Part shown: piece after piece, positions 57,368 to 64,000 of the stretch
Position numbering within the stretch: the first letter of the stretch is position 1
Layout: each line of letters opens with the position of its first letter
Source of the DNA: Myxococcales bacterium
Lineage (GTDB): Bacteria > Myxococcota_A > Polyangia > Polyangiales > GCA-016699535
Direction of reading: 5' to 3'
DNA: 64,000 nt
NCBI GenBank assembly: GCA_016699535.1
Contig: CP064980.1
Location: 310,001-374,000 of the forward strand
Made by a program: the position numbers and the translations under genes
The notes under the pieces: generated by a model
The model's input: only the letters and a program-made list of their open reading frames with translations
Database searches by the model: none
What the model was told of the DNA's origin: nothing

Positions 57368-57664
57368 ATGCACGCTTTTTCGCTAAGAATCATAGTCTCT
57401 GGTCTATTTTTCGCGCTCGCAGTCTTCGGCTGCGAAGACGGCTCCTCAGAAGATCAAAACGCTACCTCACTTTTGCCAGGAGAGTGCCGCTCCTCTGCAG
57501 ATTGTGAAGCGCAGCAGATCTGCCAGGCACTGTCACCGCAACACTATGTTTGTGTGGATTCGAACGACTCCAACGATCGCCCTATCAGCGGCGCGAAAAG
57601 CCGCGCACGAGCCGAACCACCAAAAGGGTTACTGACAGGCGAAGTCCGGGGCAAAAGTAGATGA
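57368..57664 (+). CDS. Small Cys-rich lipoprotein
   Basis: A 98-residue lipoprotein (GLFFALAVFGCE). CRSSADCEAQQICQALSP is a short Cys motif seen in other secreted myxobacterial proteins. The end is basic. ATG 57368 is preferred over the frame start at 57335. The next gene starts with an ATGA overlap. Confidence 0.6.
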   Translation: MHAFSLRIIVSGLFFALAVFGCEDGSSEDQNATSLLPGECRSSADCEAQQICQALSPQHYVCVDSNDSNDRPISGAKSRARAEPPKGLLTGEVRGKSR

Positions 57665-60513
57665 TGAAGGCTCATCTTATCGCAATCAGCATGCTAAGTT
57701 TACTTTCGTTCTCGAAAGCCTCGGCGCAAACCATTACGCCAGACTGGAGCATGGCCACAGGTGGTTCTACCGATGGGATGGCCTTGGGAGATACCGACGG
57801 TGATGGCCGCGATGAAATCGCATTGGTGATACGCGACGGCAGCTATGTTTCTGGAGACAGCCAGGCTGGTATCGGAACTTTGGCACTACTTTCCGGGAGT
57901 GGGGAGCTTCTTTGGCAAGTTCAAGCTAGCCATGCATTGGTTGGATTTCCAACAATGGGTGATTTCGACGGGGACGGATTAAAAGAAATCGCCGTGTGTG
58001 ATGTCGCATCAGTCGGAACGTGCCGTGTCTATGACGGCGACGGAAGCTTGTTGTTTCAAATTGGAGATTTGTTCTACCCCGCGATGAGCAACGGTGGTCC
58101 CGCAGCCGTCAATGTCGATGCCGATCCGGCTGATGAGATTGTTGTGGTAGCTTGGGGTGGTCAAATCGTCGTGGCGGAGTACGACGGCAGCAGTACTGGA
58201 TCGGAGCTGTGGCGTTACGATTGGTGGTGTCCGGAGGGCTCGTACCACGATGGCTCCTATTGGTTTTGCCCGCCAGATGATACTTGGGCCGATGAAGGGG
58301 AGAGTCTTTTCGGGCATCCGGCAATCGGTGATATGGACGGCGATGGCGCCCTCGACGTTGTGGTGTGCAGTTGGGCCGGCGCAGGCCTTTATGCTTTTGA
58401 CGCATTGAATGGCACTCCCAAATGGAACGCCGTTGCAAGTTCAAATCCAGCTAGGTTTACGCCCGGAAACAATTGCAATGGCTCGGGTCCCGTGCTTGCA
58501 GATTTGGACGGAAATCCTGGATTGGAAGCCGTGGTGACGCTATCGAGCTACGATAGCGCAGTTCCGCCGGCCCTCGAAGCTTATCGAGGCGATGGATCCT
58601 TGCTGTGGCATCGAGATTTACCCGGGGCAGGCCTCGACTTTACAAGCCCAGTCATTACCGATGCCGATGGCGATGGTAGTTACGAAATATTCGTTCAAGA
58701 ATCAGGCGGCACCCTGTACTCGTTTATGCAGGATGGATCACCTCTCTCATCAGTATCCGTTGGCACCGAAAGCTGGGTGACTCCGGCACTGATTGACATC
58801 AACAATGATAACTTGGTGGAGATCATCACTGCCAGTCTATCTAGCGTCAAAATTTTAAACGGGACAACCTTTGCCGAGCTTTACCGCTACGATGATCCCA
58901 CAGCAGGGTTCTTTCCTCCAGCTGTGCAAGGGGAACTCGATGGCGACGGAAAAGTCGAAGTTCTTTTTAGCAGTTGGAATCCACAAAGATTATTTGGCAT
59001 TAAGCTCGACGGGCTAGTGAGTTATCCGTGGACAACCTTTGCTGGAACAAGCGCGCATGACGGGTTGCTGGATGCGACCGGCACCATCAACACAGACCCC
59101 GGTGTGGTCTCCGAAGTGGTAACGACGGAGCTTGAAAACCTCATTAACGATCCCAGCACTTCTCGAAGAGCGAAACGCTATTTGACCAACACCCAAGGCG
59201 ATCTCGAAAACTTTCAAATCGAAATGTTACGCGGCCGCATCTCCTCCGCACTTGACTACTTGCGTGATGCTGTCATCGAACTTTACTCAGCCGATCGACG
59301 TGGAATCGACGTAGACGCCCTTCAAGGGCAGATCATCAGCCAAATTGCACTGCAATCCTTTGAGCAATTCATCCAACGTGCTCAGTCCATGATGGGACAA
59401 AGCCATGCAGCTGTCGTGGCAGCCTACGCTTCATTGCAAAACGCCACGAATGATTTGGATTCAAGCTCGTGGCTGTCTTACTACAATGCAATTACCGAAA
59501 TTCAGAACGGCGCAAGCGCTTTAGAGAGTGCCCTTGAATACGACACTAACTACTGTGCCAACATGGCACCATCCGAGCCCTACCATCAATGGATTTGTAG
59601 AGCACAACAGCTTCGTCAATCCGTACTTGATCTAATTCCAGGTGGTGCTTCCAGTCCAAACCTTGTCTCCTTTGGAGATACCTGGCGCTACGATGACCGG
59701 CGTGTGGACCGTGGCACATCATGGTTGAATTTAACGTACAACGACTCGAGTTGGTCTACTGGCTCAGGGCAATTCGGTTACGGTGATGGCGATGAGACAA
59801 CCACGATTTCGTCCAACAGCAACATGCGCAGTGCCTATTTTCGCAAAGTCATCACTCTAAACGAGCCGGTCACTACCGCTGACCTGACCGTACTCCACGA
59901 TGATGGCGTCGCAGTATGGATTAACGGCTCGTTGGTTTTGCAAAAATACACTTCCAACGGCCTTAACTACAGCGCTTATGCGAGCAGCACTTCCGCCGAA
60001 AACGAGCTAAGCACCTTGAGTTTCGGAAGCAGCAATCCTTTCGTTGTTGGCGACAATATCATCGCCGTGATGGTGAAACGTCGAAACAAACGTGATCGCG
60101 ATTTTTCTTTTGACCTTGAATTGGTCAAAGCCTCAGCCAATACCTTGCTCACTGAAGCCGTCCAGTCCATCGAAGAGGCTGTCTATTGGATGGCACGCTT
60201 AGATCTCAAACAAGCTGGCATCGTGCCCTTGTCCTACCCAGGTGGTTTGTTTGGTTTTTCAGCTGCTGAACAATCGTTAAGTAATGTGGTGGCTTCCCCA
60301 GACACAAGTTCCGTACGAGCTGATTTGTGTTTGATTGTTGACCGGCTTACACGCATTTATCTCGATGATGCCTCTGTCACTTTCGGAACCACTGATCCCA
60401 ACGTAATAAGTGCAGAAGCGTTGTACCAAGCAGCTACTGTCGATCGAAACAGTGGTAGCTGGACCACTGCAATGGACAAATACGGCCAAGCAGCTATGAC
60501 CGTCTACCCCTAA
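57661..60513 (+). CDS. Secreted FG-GAP/VCBS repeat protein
   Basis: A 950-residue exported protein with signal peptide ending SKASAQ. Several FG-GAP-type units with Asp-rich Ca2+ loops follow (DTDGDGRDE, DFDGDGLKE, DMDGDGALD, DADGDGSYE). A coiled region and a galactose-binding-like domain follow (WRYDDRRVDRGTSWLN, VLHDDGVAVWINGSL). Likely a surface adhesin. Co-transcribed with the upstream lipoprotein. Confidence 0.8.
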   Translation: MMKAHLIAISMLSLLSFSKASAQTITPDWSMATGGSTDGMALGDTDGDGRDEIALVIRDGSYVSGDSQAGIGTLALLSGSGELLWQVQASHALVGFPTMGDFDGDGLKEIAVCDVASVGTCRVYDGDGSLLFQIGDLFYPAMSNGGPAAVNVDADPADEIVVVAWGGQIVVAEYDGSSTGSELWRYDWWCPEGSYHDGSYWFCPPDDTWADEGESLFGHPAIGDMDGDGALDVVVCSWAGAGLYAFDALNGTPKWNAVASSNPARFTPGNNCNGSGPVLADLDGNPGLEAVVTLSSYDSAVPPALEAYRGDGSLLWHRDLPGAGLDFTSPVITDADGDGSYEIFVQESGGTLYSFMQDGSPLSSVSVGTESWVTPALIDINNDNLVEIITASLSSVKILNGTTFAELYRYDDPTAGFFPPAVQGELDGDGKVEVLFSSWNPQRLFGIKLDGLVSYPWTTFAGTSAHDGLLDATGTINTDPGVVSEVVTTELENLINDPSTSRRAKRYLTNTQGDLENFQIEMLRGRISSALDYLRDAVIELYSADRRGIDVDALQGQIISQIALQSFEQFIQRAQSMMGQSHAAVVAAYASLQNATNDLDSSSWLSYYNAITEIQNGASALESALEYDTNYCANMAPSEPYHQWICRAQQLRQSVLDLIPGGASSPNLVSFGDTWRYDDRRVDRGTSWLNLTYNDSSWSTGSGQFGYGDGDETTTISSNSNMRSAYFRKVITLNEPVTTADLTVLHDDGVAVWINGSLVLQKYTSNGLNYSAYASSTSAENELSTLSFGSSNPFVVGDNIIAVMVKRRNKRDRDFSFDLELVKASANTLLTEAVQSIEEAVYWMARLDLKQAGIVPLSYPGGLFGFSAAEQSLSNVVASPDTSSVRADLCLIVDRLTRIYLDDASVTFGTTDPNVISAEALYQAATVDRNSGSWTTAMDKYGQAAMTVYP

Positions 60514-60602
60514 AACAATATCGGGTGAAAACCCACAATTGTTTTCAAAATACGGGGTGGTTTGCGGCTCGAATCCAAGCCGTGATATGACAGACGCTGA
60601 CC

Positions 60603-61583
60603 ATGAAATTTGCGACCATAAGAGACGGCAGTCGAGACGGACAACTTGTTTTGGTACGCCGCGACGGTAGTGCTTACGTCGAACTCTCGGCGATGGCTAA
60701 GACTTTGCAGGCACTGCTTGATGATTGGGATGTGTTGATTGAAGATGTCTCTGCGTTTTACGCAAAACTCAACGCGAATGAATTGGCATCCACTCCGATC
60801 ACAGACACTACTCCTTTTTACTCACCGCTCCCTAGGGCTTACGAGTGGGTCGACGGCTCAGCATATATCAATCACATTGTTCTCGTACGAAAAGCACGTG
60901 GCGCAGAAGCTCCAGCCACGCTAAAGACCGATCCTTTGGTCTATCAAGGAGGCTCGAGTGCTTTTTTGGGACCACACGACCCCATCCCCTTGCTGAACGC
61001 CGAATGGGGCCTCGATCTCGAAGCTGAAATCTGCGTGGTGCTGGGCGATACGCCCCACGGGACTACCACCAAGCAAGCCAGTAAGTTCGTGCGCCTTCTT
61101 ATGCTTTGTAACGACGTAACGCTTCGTAATCTCATCCCCGAAGAACTAAAAAAGGGTTTTGGTTTTTTCAACTCGAAACCAGCGACTGCTTTTTCTCCTT
61201 TTGCCGTAACACCTGATGAGCTTGGCGTTTATTGGAAAGATGGACGCGTTCATCTACCGCTAAAATCTTTTTTAAACGGAGAGCTGTTGGGAGAGCCCGA
61301 TGCAGGGCCCGAAATGCATTTTTCCTTTTATGATTTGATTGCACACATTAGCAAAACCCGCAGTTTTTGCGCTGGAACCATCCTTGGAAGTGGAACAGTC
61401 TCAAACGAGAATCCATCAAAAGGAGTCTCCTGTTTAGCAGAACGACGCATGCGCGAGATTTTGGAGCATGACGCAGCGAAAACGCCTTTTCTAAAGGCAT
61501 ACGATGTCGTTGAGATTGAAATGCACGATCCAGAAGGCCATTCTATCTTTGGCAAGATTAAACAAAAGGTCATCGGCCAATGA
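60603..61583 (+). CDS. Fumarylacetoacetate hydrolase family protein
   Basis: A 326-residue FAH-family enzyme that splits fumarylacetoacetate into fumarate and acetoacetate. Family motifs are visible: WGLDLEAEICVVLGDTPHG, SKPATAFSPFAVTPDELG and CAGTILGSGTVSNEN. The context (maiA, hpd, hmgA) supports this substrate. Stop overlaps the maiA start by 4 bases. Confidence 0.88.
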   Translation: MKFATIRDGSRDGQLVLVRRDGSAYVELSAMAKTLQALLDDWDVLIEDVSAFYAKLNANELASTPITDTTPFYSPLPRAYEWVDGSAYINHIVLVRKARGAEAPATLKTDPLVYQGGSSAFLGPHDPIPLLNAEWGLDLEAEICVVLGDTPHGTTTKQASKFVRLLMLCNDVTLRNLIPEELKKGFGFFNSKPATAFSPFAVTPDELGVYWKDGRVHLPLKSFLNGELLGEPDAGPEMHFSFYDLIAHISKTRSFCAGTILGSGTVSNENPSKGVSCLAERRMREILEHDAAKTPFLKAYDVVEIEMHDPEGHSIFGKIKQKVIGQ

Positions 61584-62227
61584 TAACTCTGTACAGCTAC
61601 TGGCGAAGTTCCTGCAGCTGGCGAGTTCGGATCGCTCTTCACGTTAAAGGCATAAAGCATACCATTGTCCCGGTACACCTTATGAACGAGGGCGGAGAGC
61701 AATACACCAACGAGCATCACAACAGAAACCCACTGCAACAAGTTCCAGTCCTCGAAGTCACCGAACAAAGCAATACTATTTGCCTAGCCCAATCTTTAGC
61801 TATTTTGGAATATCTAGAAGAGCGTTTTACTTCACCAGCTCTCTTGCCCCAGTCCCCTGCCGCGCGAGCCAAAGCACGACAGATTGCGGAAATGATCAAC
61901 GCTGGCACCCAACCCTTGCAAAACTTATCGGTTCTCAAACACCTGAGCGAGCAGGGAATCGATGCATCAAACTGGGCTCACCATTGGATTAACCGGGGCC
62001 TTGTAGCCGTTGAAAAAGAAGCAGCCAAGACCGCGGGAAACTATTGCATAGGCGATACGCTAAGCATTGCTGACCTTTGCCTCGTGCCACAGCTCTACAA
62101 TGCACGGCGTTATGACGTTAAGGTCGATGCCTATCCTACCTTGCTAAAGATTGAAGAGCATTGCACTACTCTAGAAGCTTTTAAGAACGCGCATCCAGAT
62201 AAGCAAGTTGACGCGCCAACAGATTAA
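61580..62227 (+). CDS. maiA: Maleylacetoacetate isomerase
   Basis: A 215-residue zeta-class glutathione transferase. The active-site motif SSCSWRVRIALHVKGI is near the start, and NPLQQVPVLEV and SLAILEYLEERF are standard. It converts maleylacetoacetate to fumarylacetoacetate, using glutathione; glutathione reductase is also present in the window. Overlaps fah; 9 bases before hpd. Confidence 0.93.
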   Translation: MITLYSYWRSSCSWRVRIALHVKGIKHTIVPVHLMNEGGEQYTNEHHNRNPLQQVPVLEVTEQSNTICLAQSLAILEYLEERFTSPALLPQSPAARAKARQIAEMINAGTQPLQNLSVLKHLSEQGIDASNWAHHWINRGLVAVEKEAAKTAGNYCIGDTLSIADLCLVPQLYNARRYDVKVDAYPTLLKIEEHCTTLEAFKNAHPDKQVDAPTD

Positions 62228-62236
62228 GGTGAAGCC

Positions 62237-63387
62237 ATGAGCAAAACGGAATCCCTCGGTATTCGCAATCTCGAAGCAGTTCATTACTATGTACGTGACC
62301 TTGAGCGGAGCAGGACTTTTTACACCGAGCTCATGGACTTTAAAGAACTCGGGAAAAGTAGCGGCGAACTAAAACAGGCAGGTCGACAAAAATCACTCCT
62401 ATTCCAAGCGGGTGGATGCAATGTTCTCGTCTCAAGCCCAAGCGATGAAAGTGCACGCGCCGCGCGCTATTTTCGCGTGCACCCCGATGGAATAGGCACT
62501 CTCATTTTCAACGTCGAAGATATTGAGCATTGCTTTTCCTTGCTCGAAAAACGTGGTGGCACCCCGATTACGGACATCCAACGCTATAAAGACGACGGGG
62601 GCAGCATTGCTTTTTTTTCCATCACAACACCTTTTGGCGATACGACTTTCCGTTTCATAGAACGTCACGGCTACCGTTCGTTTCTTCCTGGCATAGACTA
62701 TTACGAAAAAGCAGGTGGCGGACAGAACGCTTTTGGCTTCGAGTGCTTTGACCATGTCACCTCGAATTTTCAAACCATGACGCCAGCATTACTGTGGCTT
62801 GAACATGTGCTTGGTTTTGAGCGCTATTGGGACGTTGCCTTTCACACTCAAGATCATAGCAAAAGCGACGATCATGAAGGCTCAGGGCTGAAATCCGTGG
62901 TCATGTGGGACCCACACTCCGCTGTAAATTCGCAAACAATGAACCGATGAGGCCGAACTTTAAACGTTCGCAAATCAATGTTTTCCATGAAGACCATCGT
63001 GGCGACGGCGTTCAACACCTGGCTATGCATTGCAAAGACATTTTGTCTGCTGTCCGTGGCCTTCGCGCAAAAGGCATTGAATTCATGCCCACCCCAGGGA
63101 CCTACTACGACATGCTACCGGAACGTCTAAAGACAACGGGCATTGCCCACATCGATGAAGACATCGAAGTTCTCCGAGAGCTTGAAATATTGATTGACGG
63201 ACAAGCCGAACACAAATATTTGCTACAAATTTTTCTTGAAGACTCTGCATCTTTTAACAAAGACCAAAACAGCGGGGCTTTTTTCTACGAGATTATCCAA
63301 CGCAAAGGTGATCACGGTTTTGGAGCAGGCAACTTCCGAGCCCTCTTTGAAAGCATTGAACGCCAGCAGATGAGTGAAAGGGCCTAA
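62237..63387 (+). CDS. hpd: 4-hydroxyphenylpyruvate dioxygenase, frameshifted
   Basis: A 383-residue enzyme that makes homogentisate. Iron ligands: FDHV (His173), GVQHLAMH and FYEIIQRKG (Glu). The first frame ends at 62950; restoring one A near 62925-62928 (aaa to aaaa) gives VKFANNEPMRPNF, and the second frame completes the protein. Otherwise intact. Confidence 0.9.
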
Positions 63388-63391
63388 GCTT

Positions 63392-64000
63392 GTGATTGAG
63401 CGTATTTTGGCTGGCGAAGTCCCAAAGAAACATCATCTTGCCTTCAAGAGCCCCGAAGGGAAGCTGTATTACGAAGAATGCTATACGCGCCAAGGCTTTG
63501 ATGGCCCCTACACTATATTATACCACGTTCATCGTCCTCAAACACAGCGCCGAATTAAGCTAGACGCTCAAGGCTGGCAGCTTCCCAAAGCAGACCAAGA
63601 CCAGACTCTTGCAAAGCGACATTTTCAAAGCAGCAAACTCACGAGCGGTGGCGCACCACAAAATGCTCGCATACCGCTCCTGTTCAATCGCGATGTGGTG
63701 ATTTCCGTCGCGCGCCCCAACGTTGATGACGAGCTCTATTTTGTCAATGCCGACGGAGATGACCTTTTCTTCATTCATCAGGGCGGCGGCACTTTACGCA
63801 CAGCACTTGGCGATCTCGCTTTTCAGAAAAATGATTATCTCTATGTTCCCAAAGGCATGCTGCATCGTTTTTCACTTGATTCAAAAGAAGAGCAGCATTG
63901 GCTTAGTATTGAATGTTTGGGAGGAATGAACATCCCAAAACAATGGCGTAACGAAAACGGGCAATTGCGTATGGACGCACCTTTTTGTCATCGGGATTTC
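63392..64000 (+). CDS. hmgA: Homogentisate 1,2-dioxygenase, 3' truncated by window end
   Basis: First 203 codons of the ring-cleaving dioxygenase. GTG 63392 follows GAAAGGG; it begins 5 bases after hpd. Segments GEVPKKHHLAFKSPEGKLYY, YHVHRPQTQ and DDLFFIHQGGGTLRTALGD fit the family. The metal site lies beyond the window. Cleaves homogentisate to maleylacetoacetate. Confidence 0.88.
   Translation, partial: MIERILAGEVPKKHHLAFKSPEGKLYYEECYTRQGFDGPYTILYHVHRPQTQRRIKLDAQGWQLPKADQDQTLAKRHFQSSKLTSGGAPQNARIPLLFNRDVVISVARPNVDDELYFVNADGDDLFFIHQGGGTLRTALGDLAFQKNDYLYVPKGMLHRFSLDSKEEQHWLSIECLGGMNIPKQWRNENGQLRMDAPFCHRDF

Overview
The window looks like a chromosomal segment from a myxobacterium-like member of the Myxococcota. 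The clues are a MYXO-CTERM-like tail on the first protein, many secreted lipoproteins with Asp-box, RCC1, FG-GAP and Cys-rich modules, two Hanks-type Ser/Thr kinases with C-terminal membrane anchors, and the acidic DNDGDG-type lipoprotein motif. Base composition is fairly balanced by eye. No species can be named from the sequence alone.

Layout. 0-3 kb: secreted SGNH hydrolase and Asp-box lipoprotein. 3-7 kb (minus): lipoprotein, glutathione reductase, Ser/Thr kinase with a PEGA-like end. 7-8.4 kb: pabB with a frameshift. 8.8-10.4 kb: HAD-like lipoprotein. 10.7-17.4 kb: compact lipid or metabolite cassette (fatty acyl-AMP ligase, SDR, ACP, acyl-CoA dehydrogenase, B12-type radical SAM enzyme, fatty-acid hydroxylase), the most interesting candidate system. 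18-21 kb: tRNA-Gln, an 87-bp tandem palindromic repeat that runs into tlyA, btuF-like, ssb, and two inverted copies of a 131-bp hairpin element that runs into a Nudix gene. 21.5-25.3 kb: cytochrome c maturation (CcmI-like fusion, CcmF). 25.4-27.2 kb: MATE pump and a membrane protein. 27.3-33.8 kb: GH32 and SDR genes split by a 3.3-kb island (two IS91-type ends, a CDP-alcohol phosphotransferase, an IS110 remnant) flanked by an 0.8-kb host duplication. 33.9-38.7 kb: NhaP antiporter, RAYT transposase unit, TrkH/TrkA potassium uptake and a HAMP-like protein. 38.7-46.5 kb: lipoproteins and a TPR/beta-barrel protein. 46.6-50 kb: second Ser/Thr kinase and dnaK. 50-52 kb: lipoprotein and flippase. 52-53.9 kb: aromatic amino acid hydroxylase. 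54-60.5 kb: four secreted proteins in a tight plus-strand run. 60.6-64 kb: fah, maiA, hpd and the start of hmgA.

How the genes fit together. The hydroxylase at 52-54 kb and the operon at 60.6-64 kb would take phenylalanine through tyrosine and homogentisate to fumarate and acetoacetate, with the transaminase missing from the window. The acyl-AMP ligase cassette would load a fatty acid on a dedicated ACP and modify it by dehydrogenation, reduction, radical chemistry and hydroxylation. NhaP, TrkH and TrkA form a cation-homeostasis block.

Quality caveat. At least eight genes carry a frameshift, and nearly all sit in a short homopolymer (one or two bases lost or gained). This looks more like sequencing error than gene decay, so these genes are annotated across the shift.
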